From positions 1 through 61,266 of the forward strand of contig JAOAGO010000015.1 of the NCBI GenBank assembly GCA_026415715.1: a stretch of DNA of 61,266 nt, given 5' to 3'. The notes beneath the pieces are model-generated. The model ran no database searches and was not told where the DNA came from. It saw nothing but the letters and a program-made list of their open reading frames with translations. Shown here one piece after another: positions 1-9,146 of the stretch (the stretch's first letter is position 1; each line of letters begins with the position of its first letter). The stretch comes from Chitinophagaceae bacterium (GTDB taxonomy: Bacteria > Bacteroidota > Bacteroidia > Chitinophagales > Chitinophagaceae). The position numbers were made by a program, and so were the translations under genes.

Positions 1-656
1 ACAATATGTTTTGGCAGTTTGGTTTTGTTGCTGTCTAAGCATTTTTCCATTTTGGCCAGCATACCGGAATCGTTCAGCGTGTTTTTAAAAGTCCGGTAAT
101 CGTATCCCCACACACAATCCCAGCCGGTAAATTGCATGCCCCTTGCAAAAAGGCTGTCCACACCATCGCTCGGCCCTTTTTCGTCGGTGTAAAACAGCAT
201 CGCCGAGCGCCAAACGTTGCGTCCTGCACATCGTGCTATACTGCCCGGGATACCCAGCACCTGCTGAGCCTGCAGATAATCCTGAATAACGCCGGGCACA
301 TCGTTGTAAAATTTATCAAACCGGTTGTTATACGCATGGCTGTAGCCATGATTTGCCAGCAAAATAAACGGTTTCGTGCGCAGCGAATCTAACCTGTGTT
401 TCAGTCCGGGCATGGCTTCGTAATGCTTACCCACCAAAAACAAAGTAGCCGGCACTTGTTCACGCATCAAAAAATCCCACAGCCTTTCGCTGCCTTCGGT
501 CGGCCCGTCGTCAAAAGTGAGATATACATAAATCTTTGACGTATCTTGTAAATGATGCGAGGAAATGCCTGCCTGTTCCGGCCCGGCTGAATCGTTTTTC
601 CGGCCGCATCCGCACAGCGCTCCTATCAACACTCCGATAAAAAATAATTTTTTCAT
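1..656 (-). CDS. Polysaccharide deacetylase family lipoprotein (C-terminus cut by window edge)
   Basis: Reading from ATG at 656 down, the product opens with a lipoprotein signal (MKKLFFIGVLIGALCGCG; lipobox LCGC with Cys17) and then a NodB-type domain. The first NodB motif TFDDGP is clear, and an HGYSH stretch fits the metal-binding HxxxH motif. The family removes N- or O-acetyl groups from peptidoglycan, chitin-like or exopolysaccharide substrates. The lipid anchor would place it in the periplasm or on the outer membrane. About 218 codons are present and the end lies outside the window, so the later catalytic motifs cannot be checked. The substrate is not predictable from this sequence. Confidence 0.8.
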   Translation of the reverse strand, partial: MKKLFFIGVLIGALCGCGRKNDSAGPEQAGISSHHLQDTSKIYVYLTFDDGPTEGSERLWDFLMREQVPATLFLVGKHYEAMPGLKHRLDSLRTKPFILLANHGYSHAYNNRFDKFYNDVPGVIQDYLQAQQVLGIPGSIARCAGRNVWRSAMLFYTDEKGPSDGVDSLFARGMQFTGWDCVWGYDYRTFKNTLNDSGMLAKMEKCLDSNKTKLPKHI

Positions 657-891
657 TCCTGTCAAAAATAGAAAACGACTATAAAAAAAAATGAACCCGT
701 ATAACATTTTTGAGACCCAATCAGAGAATTTAGCGCTACGAATTCATTATCAGCCGGTTCTTCAAAAACTTTTTTTCAACTTTTTGAAAAGTGAAACAAC
801 GGTTTTTCCCGTTTTCTTTCCCATTGTTACGGAAAGCGGGCTGATTAAGAAAAATTCAATTCATCTGCCTGATGAGTTTTTTCTGATTATT

Positions 892-1341
892 TTAAACTCC
901 AAATTGCCTGAGATGGTGGTCAAGATGTTTCCACTGCATTTTTCCCCATTGCTCGGTGGTGAGGGGGCCGAATACCGGATGTTTTGTTATCCGGATGTTT
1001 TCTACCGAAAACCGGGAAATATAACTTATCAGCTCTTTTTTTACATTTTCAAATTCGTAGCGGTTTCCGTCGGTTTTCAGTTGTTTCAGGGTGGGTAGTC
1101 CTTTTTGCCAGGGCTTATCGTCAAATAATGTTTTTTTAAAAAAACGCATGATCCATTTCATGAAAAAAGGGGCATGGATGGTTAGTTCGCCATAGGCAAT
1201 TTTGAAAGGCGCCTGCGCATGCGCCAGTATTTGATCAACCGACATTTTGCCCCACAGTCTTTGCGCTTCGGGTTTCAGCCGTTCTATGCGGCCGATCATT
1301 TCCTGTTTCACATCCGGATGTAGCAGATTTTTTATTTCCAT
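892..1341 (-). CDS. DUF1569 protein, DinB-like fold
   Basis: The 149-residue product looks like the DUF1569 branch of the DinB/YfiT four-helix superfamily. An N-terminal SVDQILAHAQ segment and a C-terminal QWKHLDHHLRQF segment supply histidines of the type that bind a metal in this fold. Members are soluble cytoplasmic proteins, mostly of unknown substrate, some acting as thiol-dependent transferases. The start overlaps the end of the upstream hypothetical gene by 10 bp, and that gene follows nuoN closely, so it may be co-transcribed at the tail of the nuo operon. No function in respiration is known; linkage is the only hint. Confidence 0.7.
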   Translation of the reverse strand: MEIKNLLHPDVKQEMIGRIERLKPEAQRLWGKMSVDQILAHAQAPFKIAYGELTIHAPFFMKWIMRFFKKTLFDDKPWQKGLPTLKQLKTDGNRYEFENVKKELISYISRFSVENIRITKHPVFGPLTTEQWGKMQWKHLDHHLRQFGV

Positions 1342-1718
1342 GTTTCTTTATTTCCAAAATAAGGAATATCGTCACGGCTTTCGGCATCTTGCTGTTTCCA
1401 ATAGGCAAGCGTAACGATTTTGCCTTCGGGTGTTTTTAACATTCGCCCGAAAACGGCATTTACCCAGTTAAAGGTGATGTCGGTTACGCCTACCATAAAC
1501 GTTTCAGGCCTGTTTTCCTCTTTCTGGGTTTGGTTTTCCTCTGCTTTGGCTGCCCCGGCGCTTTTCGGCGGCGGCATGGGCGCAAAGCGTACTTCATAGC
1601 CGTTATGCTCCAACAGTTTTTTTAAGAATTCCAGCCGCTGCGGCGAAACATCCCGCTCTACAATTCCGCAACGGATACCGTTTATTTCCTCAAATTCATG
1701 ATTTTTATTCAGCGCCAT
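1332..1718 (-). CDS. Conserved hypothetical protein downstream of nuoN
   Basis: I do not recognise a characterised family. The chosen ATG at 1718 gives 128 residues (MALNKNHEFEEINGIRCGIV...). A longer reading frame up to 1805 would overlap nuoN by about 77 bp and has no better start. The protein has no signal peptide or membrane segment and has a Pro/Lys/Glu-rich low-complexity linker in the middle. Its C-terminal half contains MVGVTDITFNWVNAVFGRML, which looks like a folded domain. It starts 10 bp after the nuoN stop and overlaps the DUF1569 gene, so it is probably part of the nuo transcript. Confidence 0.55.
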   Translation of the reverse strand: MALNKNHEFEEINGIRCGIVERDVSPQRLEFLKKLLEHNGYEVRFAPMPPPKSAGAAKAEENQTQKEENRPETFMVGVTDITFNWVNAVFGRMLKTPEGKIVTLAYWKQQDAESRDDIPYFGNKETWK

Positions 1719-1728
1719 ATCGGTAACA

Positions 1729-3132
1729 TCAGAATGGTTTGACCAACTCAACAATATATCGATACAGGTCGCCCCAGAACCCGATGAGTAAAATGCCGGC
1801 CACACAAAGAATCAGCCCGGTCTTTTCCATACGGGTGGGTGTTATTGTGTCCGATCCGGCATTTGTGTTTTGAAACACAACCCATATCCATTTCAGATAG
1901 TAATATAATGAAAGAATCAGATTCAACGCCACAAAAACCGTAATTATCCCTTTGGCCGCTGATGCGCCCTGGAGAATCAAAAACCATTTTCCGAAAAAGC
2001 CGGCTGCCGGCGGAATTCCTGCCAGTGAGACCAGCGACAACACGAGCGCCACGGCCAAAAAACGGTTTCGATAATAAAGTCCGGCATAATCATGCTGGTT
2101 CTCCTTTCCGGCTGACGAAGACATAACGGAGGCCACACTCCAGGCCGCCAGATTGGAGAAAATATAAATGATGATAAAATAAATAACCGGAGTAAAGCTT
2201 TCGGCCTTCAACGAACTGATGGCAAACAAAATATAACCGGCCTGCGTGATAGATGAAAAAGCCAGAAACCGTTTGATGTTCTGTTGACGAAGTGCAAATA
2301 AATTCCCGATAAGTATGGTTATCAGCGTAAGCCCGAGAAGAACGGGCTGAATCTGCCCTTTCAGCGGCACAAATATTTTATGTAATGCCGATACAAATAC
2401 AAAAGCCACCGCGCCTTTTGAGATAACCGATAAATAGGAAGATACCGAAGCGGGGGCGCCTTCATAAACATCGGCGGTCCATAAATGAAAGGGAACCACG
2501 GATAATTTAAAAGCAAAGGCAGCTATCAGAAACAGAACAGCCAGCCACGTAAGCGGATGTTCTTTCAAGGCGGCCGGCACCTCTTTAAAATACAATGTTC
2601 CGGCAAGGCCGTAAATCAGCGAAATGCCAAAAAGTAAAACGGCAGAGGAAAAAGCAGCCGACAAAATCATTTTCATAGCTGCTTCTGACGACCGTTTTTC
2701 CATGGGCGCAAAACCAGCCAGAGCAGCCACAGGCAGCGTAGCCAGCTCCAGCGATAAATAAAACATAAGGAAATGAGCGGATGAGATAAGCAGAAAAAAT
2801 CCCAGCAACGACGAAAGCGTAAGCAGAAAAAATTCTGCCAGATGAGCCGATTTTCGGAGCCAGCTTTCAAACAAAAGGGAGCTGAGATACAGGGCCAGGT
2901 TAAGGATTGCTTTCTGAAAAGCCAGAAGCGGCGAGGTATCAAACATGCCGCCAAACAACCGGCCGCCTGAGTTAAAAAGCAAACTGAAAACAAAATTGAA
3001 AAGCAACAGCCACTGCATGGCAGGCAACAGAAAAGAAGCGTTATCCCTTCCGCTGATTTTCATGACCAGCAGAAAAAGCAGCAATACACAAAGCCCGAGT
3101 TCATTTTTCAGCAGCAAGAAAAAGTCTGTCAT
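1729..3132 (-). CDS. nuoN: NADH-quinone oxidoreductase subunit N
   Basis: This 467-residue, about 14-helix membrane protein is the NuoN antiporter-like subunit of complex I, one of three proton channels in the membrane arm. The proton_antipo_M signature is visible around FHLWTADVYEGAPASVSSYL, with the lysine of VISKGAVAF following. Length is normal for the family. It is the last nuo gene of the operon and lies 33 bp downstream of nuoM. Confidence 0.95.
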   Translation of the reverse strand: MTDFFLLLKNELGLCVLLLFLLVMKISGRDNASFLLPAMQWLLLFNFVFSLLFNSGGRLFGGMFDTSPLLAFQKAILNLALYLSSLLFESWLRKSAHLAEFFLLTLSSLLGFFLLISSAHFLMFYLSLELATLPVAALAGFAPMEKRSSEAAMKMILSAAFSSAVLLFGISLIYGLAGTLYFKEVPAALKEHPLTWLAVLFLIAAFAFKLSVVPFHLWTADVYEGAPASVSSYLSVISKGAVAFVFVSALHKIFVPLKGQIQPVLLGLTLITILIGNLFALRQQNIKRFLAFSSITQAGYILFAISSLKAESFTPVIYFIIIYIFSNLAAWSVASVMSSSAGKENQHDYAGLYYRNRFLAVALVLSLVSLAGIPPAAGFFGKWFLILQGASAAKGIITVFVALNLILSLYYYLKWIWVVFQNTNAGSDTITPTRMEKTGLILCVAGILLIGFWGDLYRYIVELVKPF

Positions 3133-3165
3133 GCGTTTATGTTATTGATTCAGCAAACCGCCGGG

Positions 3166-4647
3166 TTATAAGCCCGCGATTCGTTTCATAATCTGTTGCA
3201 CATCCGGTTTGATAAGCGCCGTCAGCCAGGCCGGAAAAAGGCCGATCCACACAATGCCGGCAGTCAGCAGTATAGCGGCGCTTCGCTCTTTGGTATTTGC
3301 ATCCGTAACGGCATTTTCACCGGGCAGTTGCGGCGGACCCATCATAATTTTAGTCGTAGCCCGCAAAATATAAACGGCGGTGACAACCAGAGAAGCGGCA
3401 GCCGCTATGGTTACCGTGCGGTGAAACACGGAGTCCTTTTCCCACGAACCGGTTAGCACCGTCATTTCCGACACAAAACCGCTGAAGCCGGGCAAGCCCA
3501 GCGAGCACAGGCCGGAAATAAAAAAAACAGTTGCTATAAAAGGCATGGTTTTCATCAGCCCGCTCATCTCCTGTATCATGCGGGTATGCGTTCGTTCATA
3601 TACCATGCCGATGACGGCGAAGAAAAGCGCTGTCATTACGCCATGAGAAATCATTTGCATGACGGCTCCGGTGATTGCCGTTTGTGTCAGCATGCCCATG
3701 CCCAGCAAACTAAACGCCACATGGCTGACAGAGGAATAGGCATTGATATATTTCAGGTCTTTCTGCATCATGGTGGCCAGAGCGCCGTATAAAATTCCGA
3801 TGACGGATAGTACAATGATGATATGGGAAAAATACAACGCCCCTTCCGGAAGCAGATACATGGCTATTTTGAGACAACCGAATCCTCCCAGCTTCATGGA
3901 TATGCCGGCCAGAAACATAGAGCCGGCTGTAGGAGCAGATGAATGTCCGTCGGGCACCCAGGTATGAAAAGGAAACAATGCGGTGAACACTCCGAATCCG
4001 ACAAACAAAAGAGCAAATACTACCTGCTGCAAACGATCGGAGAATACTACTCTGGAAAGACTATGTATTTCAAACGTGCGCCCCCCGTTAAAGTACAACA
4101 ACAGGATACCTGTCAGAATCAACGCCGATCCTCCCATCAGCATCAGCGCCAGCTTATTGGCACTGTATTCCTTTTTTCCGCTTCCCCAAATGCTGATTAA
4201 GAGAAATTTGGGAATCACCGAAAGCTCCAGAAAAAAGAACAGCAAAAAAAGATTTTGTGAAATAAAAAAACCAAATGCCCCGAGAGCCAGCAGCAGCAGA
4301 AGCAGAAAAAATTCTTTAACCCGGTACACGATATTCCATGAGGCCAAAACCCCGGCGGCCAGCACAAAAGAGGTAAGCAGGATCATACCCACTGTAATTC
4401 CGTCGGCGCCGACATGCAAAAAAATACCCGCATCGGAAAGTAAGGGATAACGTTCTTCAAATAAAATCAAACTCTCCTGGCCGGTTATAGCTCTTTCCCG
4501 AACAAACAAAAAATACAGCGCCACAGAAACACCAAGCTGCGCCAGCGAGCCGGCAAGGGCCGTCCATTTTACCTGTTCGTCTGTTTTGCACAGCAGCACT
4601 GCACCGGCAGTCAGTATAGGTATTATCAATATCAGCAGCAGGCTCAT
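3166..4647 (-). CDS. nuoM: NADH-quinone oxidoreductase subunit M
   Basis: A 493-residue polytopic protein with the antiporter-like core of NuoM. The signature FHTWVPDGHSSAPTAGSMFL and the following MKLGGFG are diagnostic, and the conserved glutamate of the FFLELSVIP segment is present. It forms one of the proton-translocating modules of the membrane arm. It sits between nuoL (9 bp upstream) and nuoN. Length and hydrophobicity profile are ordinary for the family. Confidence 0.95.
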   Translation of the reverse strand: MSLLLILIIPILTAGAVLLCKTDEQVKWTALAGSLAQLGVSVALYFLFVRERAITGQESLILFEERYPLLSDAGIFLHVGADGITVGMILLTSFVLAAGVLASWNIVYRVKEFFLLLLLLALGAFGFFISQNLFLLFFFLELSVIPKFLLISIWGSGKKEYSANKLALMLMGGSALILTGILLLYFNGGRTFEIHSLSRVVFSDRLQQVVFALLFVGFGVFTALFPFHTWVPDGHSSAPTAGSMFLAGISMKLGGFGCLKIAMYLLPEGALYFSHIIIVLSVIGILYGALATMMQKDLKYINAYSSVSHVAFSLLGMGMLTQTAITGAVMQMISHGVMTALFFAVIGMVYERTHTRMIQEMSGLMKTMPFIATVFFISGLCSLGLPGFSGFVSEMTVLTGSWEKDSVFHRTVTIAAAASLVVTAVYILRATTKIMMGPPQLPGENAVTDANTKERSAAILLTAGIVWIGLFPAWLTALIKPDVQQIMKRIAGL

Positions 4648-4656
4648 CCTTTACAT

Positions 4657-6585
4657 TTACTTCAAGATAGTAATTAATGCCAAAGCCAGAATGGCCAGCA
4701 GGAAATACAGGGCATACAACTGTACTTTTCCTGATTGTAATTTCCGGAAGGCAGCCGAAACATATTGTGTGGCTTCGCCGCTCAGGTTTACCATGCCGTC
4801 CACAATGTTTTTATCAAACCATGCTGCCGAACGGCCGATGACCTGAAAAATGACCTTCCGGGTGATAAACTCATACAAATGATCCACATAAAATTTTTCG
4901 GAAAGAAGGAGATACAGTTTCCATGCTTTTTCCTGCACAATATCCGACCTTTTATTTTTTGTTTTATAAAACCACATGGCCACAAAAATGCCCGCCAGGT
5001 TCAGGATTACCGGCAAAAGGGAAAAGCGTACATCAAAATGAAAGGGCATCCTGTGGCCGTCTGAGGTTACAAAGTTTCCGAAAGGAATAAATCCGCCCAG
5101 CACGGCGCCGATGGCCAGCAGCACAAGCGGTATAAGAGCCGGAACTTCTATTTCGGTTTCTTTTTCCGTAGGCCCTTTCAGATTATAAAACCAGAATGTT
5201 CTGAAATACATCCGGAACATATAAAACGCCGTAACGGCCGAAGTAATCAACACTAACACATACAGCGGGAAATAATTACGGTATGCTGCCAACAGAATTT
5301 CTTCCTTACTGAAAAATCCGGAAAAGGGCGGGATGCCCGAAATGGCAAGGCAACCTGCCAGAAAAAACAAATGGGTTAGCGGCAAATACTTTCGCAAGCC
5401 ACCCATCTTCCATATACTGTTGTTGTGCACAAAATGAATCATAATGCCGGCGCACAGAAATAACAAAGATTTGAACAAGGCATGAGTAAACAAATGAAAC
5501 AGAGAAGCCGTATATCCGGGAACAGGTCCCGCCTCATATTTTGCCACTCCCAGCGACAGCATCATCAATCCGATTTGAGACATGGTAGAAAAGGCCAGAA
5601 TTCTTTTGATATCAGTTTGTACACAGGCAATCAGTGCAGCCATCAATGCCGTAACGGCGCTTACCCATGCAATGAATTCCTGAACGCCGGGTACGGTTAT
5701 CGCATATAGAGGAAATAATCGGGCTATGAGAAATACCCCTGCCACCACCATGGTGGCAGCATGAATCAGCGCAGATACCGGCGTGGGCCCCTCCATGGCA
5801 TCCGGAAGCCAGATGTGCAACGGAAAAAGAGCGCTTTTTCCCGCAGCGCCCATAAATACCAAAGCAGCCCCCCACGAAAGCGCAGAAATGCCGAGGAATG
5901 TTTGGGCAGCCGCCGTGTTCAAAGCGTCCGACCCGGGCGTCGTAAGCTTGTGTAGTATGGTTTCAAAATCCATGCTTCCGGCGCTGAACGATAAAATCAG
6001 TATTCCGATAAAAAAACCTACATCGGCAAACCGGGTAACGATAAACGCTTTTTTTGCCGCTGCTGCCGCCGCCGGCTTCTGATAATAAAATCCGATGAGC
6101 AGAAATGATGAAACGCCAACCAGCTCCCAGAAAAAATACATCTGAAAAATATTGGAAGACAAAACCAGCCCCAGCATGGAAAACGTAAACAAACTCAGGT
6201 AGGCAAAATAAGCGGCATAACGCTCCTGATGCTTCATGTACCAGAGGCTGTACACATGTACCATCAGCGAAACAAACGTAACCGTCAGCAGCATCATCAC
6301 CGAAACGGCGTCAATATATGCGCCCATGCGAATGGCTAATGCGCCGGAAAACTCCAGCCAGGGAATGTCCGGAAACAAAAACCGGCGATAAGCGCCCTGC
6401 TGATATCCGAATTCAAAAAAATACAGGTATGCAAAATATGCCGACAACAGAAAAGAAAACGTCATCAAAACAACCGTTAGCGGCCCGGCGCTTTTTTTAA
6501 AGAGCGATCGGCCCCATAGTGCCGGAAACAGAAATCCCGCCAAAGGAAAGAGTACAATCAGCAAAACAAGTACGGTATAAATCAT
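4657..6585 (-). CDS. nuoL: NADH-quinone oxidoreductase subunit L
   Basis: A 642-residue antiporter-like subunit at the distal end of the complex I membrane arm. The motif LHIWLPDAMEGPTPVSALIH is typical of NuoL, and the C-terminus carries the extended region (after about residue 500) that in this family forms the lateral helix and a final anchor helix (YALYFLLAILALALITIL). nuoK ends 5 bp upstream. All core features look intact, so proton pumping should be possible whatever the electron donor. Confidence 0.95.
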   Translation of the reverse strand: MIYTVLVLLIVLFPLAGFLFPALWGRSLFKKSAGPLTVVLMTFSFLLSAYFAYLYFFEFGYQQGAYRRFLFPDIPWLEFSGALAIRMGAYIDAVSVMMLLTVTFVSLMVHVYSLWYMKHQERYAAYFAYLSLFTFSMLGLVLSSNIFQMYFFWELVGVSSFLLIGFYYQKPAAAAAAKKAFIVTRFADVGFFIGILILSFSAGSMDFETILHKLTTPGSDALNTAAAQTFLGISALSWGAALVFMGAAGKSALFPLHIWLPDAMEGPTPVSALIHAATMVVAGVFLIARLFPLYAITVPGVQEFIAWVSAVTALMAALIACVQTDIKRILAFSTMSQIGLMMLSLGVAKYEAGPVPGYTASLFHLFTHALFKSLLFLCAGIMIHFVHNNSIWKMGGLRKYLPLTHLFFLAGCLAISGIPPFSGFFSKEEILLAAYRNYFPLYVLVLITSAVTAFYMFRMYFRTFWFYNLKGPTEKETEIEVPALIPLVLLAIGAVLGGFIPFGNFVTSDGHRMPFHFDVRFSLLPVILNLAGIFVAMWFYKTKNKRSDIVQEKAWKLYLLLSEKFYVDHLYEFITRKVIFQVIGRSAAWFDKNIVDGMVNLSGEATQYVSAAFRKLQSGKVQLYALYFLLAILALALITILK

Positions 6586-6590
6586 TCCGG

Positions 6591-6905
6591 TTAATATTTC
6601 AGTTCTTCAGCCTCCTGCACGTCAATGCTTTTATGCGTTCGGTACAAATGAATGATAATGGCAATGGCCAGCGCCGCTTCGGCGGCAGCCACCGCAATGA
6701 TAAATAAAGAAAAAAACAATCCCTCGGTTTTTTCCGGCCACACGTAACGGTCAAACGCCACCAGATTCAGATTCACGCTGTTGAGCATCAGCTCCACGCT
6801 CATTAGCAGGGTAATCAGATTTCTTCGGGTAAAAAATCCGTACATCCCTGTACAAAACAACAGGGCGCTCAGCGTCAGGATGTGGTATAAGCCGGGTTCT
6901 GTCAT
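6591..6905 (-). CDS. nuoK: NADH-quinone oxidoreductase subunit K
   Basis: A 104-residue protein with three predicted membrane helices, the normal size of NuoK. The second helix carries the conserved glutamate in MSVELMLNSVNLNL and the third carries AAAEAALAIAI, both part of the buried charged chain for proton transfer. The start overlaps the nuoJ stop by 4 bp, which suggests translational coupling. Confidence 0.95.
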   Translation of the reverse strand: MTEPGLYHILTLSALLFCTGMYGFFTRRNLITLLMSVELMLNSVNLNLVAFDRYVWPEKTEGLFFSLFIIAVAAAEAALAIAIIIHLYRTHKSIDVQEAEELKY

Positions 6906-7420
6906 CGGGCATCCGGTTTTGTTTTGATGGCAATTACAATACAGCCGATCAGGGCAGCCAGCAGCAAAACGGAAATCACTTCAAAGGGCAACGCATATCC
7001 GCCTTCTCCCGGGCTCAGCATTTTTTCACCTATCTGCGACATAGACACTAAAGCAGAACGCTTTCCGGATTCCGCAAACGAAAAACGAAATACCGATACC
7101 AGCACCAGCGCCAGGGCACAAAACGCCGCAAGGGCGGAAAAGAATTTTCTGCTCACAGCCGGAACAGGCAGTTTTTCGCCGGACTGCTGTGTCAGAAAAA
7201 TGGAAAACAAAATCAGCACCACTATACCTCCGGCATACACCACAATCTGCACGGCGGCCAGAAACTGATAATTCAGCCAGAAGTAAATACCGGCCACGCC
7301 CAGCAGGCAAAACAACAAGTACACGGCGGCGCGGAAAATCTGACGGGATGTTACCGTCAGCACGCCGAAGCACAAGGTCATCAAAGCCAGAATGTAGAAG
7401 ACAAGGTCTGATCCCGACAT
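6902..7420 (-). CDS. nuoJ: NADH-quinone oxidoreductase subunit J
   Basis: The start is placed at the ATG giving MSGSDLVFYILALMT, the usual NuoJ amino terminus, at 7420; the open frame continues 16 codons further up, but that extension has no family support. The product has about 172 residues and five helices, including the YFWLNYQFLAAVQIVVYAGGI helix with the pi-bulge region typical of NuoJ. It is a core membrane-arm subunit, coupled to nuoK by a 4-bp overlap. Confidence 0.92.
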   Translation of the reverse strand: MSGSDLVFYILALMTLCFGVLTVTSRQIFRAAVYLLFCLLGVAGIYFWLNYQFLAAVQIVVYAGGIVVLILFSIFLTQQSGEKLPVPAVSRKFFSALAAFCALALVLVSVFRFSFAESGKRSALVSMSQIGEKMLSPGEGGYALPFEVISVLLLAALIGCIVIAIKTKPDAR

Positions 7421-7471
7421 GATCAGTTTAAGCTGTTGATTAAATAATAAAAAATTTTTTATAAGCAAATC

Positions 7472-7948
7472 TCACTCCACCCCCTCCATAATTTTTGAAC
7501 CGGGTTTGTTTAAAATTTTAATTAACTGGCTGCGGTCAAATACACTGTGCTCAAAAGTCTGCGCCATTTTTATGGCATCCGACGGACAAGCCTCTATGCA
7601 CAAATTGCACATCGTGCACAACTCTAAATGATACACCAGCTTGTCTATCGCTTTTTTCTTTTTTCCCTCGGCCGTTATCTCATATTTGTAAATTACCTTC
7701 AGCGATCCGTTCGGACAGGCCAGCTCACAGGCCTGGCAACCCGTACACCGGTGTTCGTTGTTTTCATTATGCGGCATCACCACCTCACCCTTAAACCGCT
7801 CCGGCAGGTTCAGGGTAAGCCGGTTGTCGGGATATTGCTGCGTAATGATTTCTTTGGGCCTTAAAAAGTAATAAAGCGTTCGCCGCATTCCCCGCGCCAG
7901 CGATACAGCTCCGCGCCAAATATCCCGTAAATAACGAATAACGCCCAT
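7472..7948 (-). CDS. nuoI: NADH-quinone oxidoreductase subunit I (two 4Fe-4S clusters)
   Basis: A 158-residue ferredoxin-like subunit with two complete 4Fe-4S motifs, CTGCQACELACP and CTMCNLCIEACP (about residues 68-79 and 111-122). These clusters (N6a, N6b) pass electrons to NuoB. In complexes that lack the NADH module, NuoI is the entry side where a ferredoxin-type donor would dock, which is relevant because nuoEFG are absent here. It lies 11 bp after nuoH. Confidence 0.95.
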   Translation of the reverse strand: MGVIRYLRDIWRGAVSLARGMRRTLYYFLRPKEIITQQYPDNRLTLNLPERFKGEVVMPHNENNEHRCTGCQACELACPNGSLKVIYKYEITAEGKKKKAIDKLVYHLELCTMCNLCIEACPSDAIKMAQTFEHSVFDRSQLIKILNKPGSKIMEGVE

Positions 7949-7959
7949 GGTTCAACATT

Positions 7960-9036
7960 TCAGAAATGCCATCCTTTGATGGCTATCAGCGCCGCCAGCA
8001 ACACATTCACCATGCCCAGCGGCAAAAGGTATTTCCATTCCAGATTCAGCAACTGGTCAATGCGCAGCCGCGGAAACGTCCACCGAAACCACATAATCAC
8101 AAAAATCAGCAAAAACGTTTTACCGAAAAACCACACGCTGGAAGGTATCCAGTCCATTATGCGGTTCAATCCCTCCCAGCTTCCGATATGAAAAGGCATG
8201 GGCCCGCCCAGAAACAGGGTAGCCCCGATACCGCAAAGCACAAACACATTGATGTATTCGGCCAGAAAGAAAAGCGCAAACTTGATTCCCGAATACTCCG
8301 TATGAAAACCCGCCGTCAGTTCGCTTTCCGCCTCTGCCAGGTCAAACGGCGCCCGGTTGGTTTCTGCCGTTATGGCTATTATAAAAATAACAAAGGCAAT
8401 CCACACCGGCACATGCCCTTTGAAAATCCACCAGCCGTCGGCCTGCGAACGGATAATCTCGGAAATCTGCAGGCTGCCCGTCAGCGTTACCACGGTCAGT
8501 ACAGACAGGCCGGCCGATAATTCATAACTCACAATCTGTGCGCCGCTGCGCATAGCCCCCAGCAGCGAATACTTGCTGTTGCTGGCCCACCCGGCCATCA
8601 GAATACTGATTACCATAAGCGACGACATAGCCGACACATACAACACCCCGATGTTCACATCCCACAGCTGAAAATCCATGGCAAATGCTATGGGCGCCAG
8701 CAGCAGCATGGAAACCACAATGGCCATAATGGGCGCCGCATGAAATAACCACTTGTCTGCACCGTCCGGCGTCAGCCCCTCTTTCAGCAGCAGCTTCAGC
8801 GTATCGGCAGCCGTTTGCAGCATACCCTTCGGCCCTACCCTGTTTGGCCCCAGCCGCACCTGCATGCGTGCCGACACTTTGCGCTCCATCAGCACCAGTA
8901 TCAGCCCCAGCATCGCAAACAGCCCAATAGCCATTAGCCCTGCAAGAACCATTTCCAAAGCCAGCGCCCATCCCGCACTCATGCGCTCGCTAAGCCATTC
9001 GTGAATTTGTTGTGCCGCCTGCTGAAAACTCCACAT
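7960..9036 (-). CDS. nuoH: NADH-quinone oxidoreductase subunit H
   Basis: A 358-residue membrane subunit forming the quinone-binding channel with NuoB and NuoD. The family segments ARMQVRLGPNRVGPKGMLQ and ETNRAPFDLAEAESELTAGF are intact. In most 14-subunit operons nuoE, nuoF and nuoG precede this gene. Here the preceding nuo gene is nuoD, 110 bp upstream. Confidence 0.96.
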   Translation of the reverse strand: MWSFQQAAQQIHEWLSERMSAGWALALEMVLAGLMAIGLFAMLGLILVLMERKVSARMQVRLGPNRVGPKGMLQTAADTLKLLLKEGLTPDGADKWLFHAAPIMAIVVSMLLLAPIAFAMDFQLWDVNIGVLYVSAMSSLMVISILMAGWASNSKYSLLGAMRSGAQIVSYELSAGLSVLTVVTLTGSLQISEIIRSQADGWWIFKGHVPVWIAFVIFIIAITAETNRAPFDLAEAESELTAGFHTEYSGIKFALFFLAEYINVFVLCGIGATLFLGGPMPFHIGSWEGLNRIMDWIPSSVWFFGKTFLLIFVIMWFRWTFPRLRIDQLLNLEWKYLLPLGMVNVLLAALIAIKGWHF

Positions 9037-9146
9037 TTCTTTTTTTGATTTTTATTTTTTGATAATGATGGGCCCGGCGCCTGTACGTCTGTCATCGCCT
9101 GTTGCGTCGCACACTTCATCGTTCCGGCCGCTTATCGGCATACAGG
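9037..9146 (-). other. Gap between nuoD and nuoH where nuoEFG would normally lie
   Basis: In a standard 14-gene order nuoE, nuoF and nuoG occupy this position. Here only 110 bp remain. On the minus strand a 29-codon frame (ATG at 9141 to TAA at 9052, MPISGRNDEVCDATGDD...) is open but resembles nothing I know. No hairpin or promoter box was seen. Confidence 0.5.

Noticed and set aside
691-1098. Plus-strand 135-codon frame
   Set aside because: Much of it lies antisense to the DUF1569 gene, and it has no recognisable domain or promoter.
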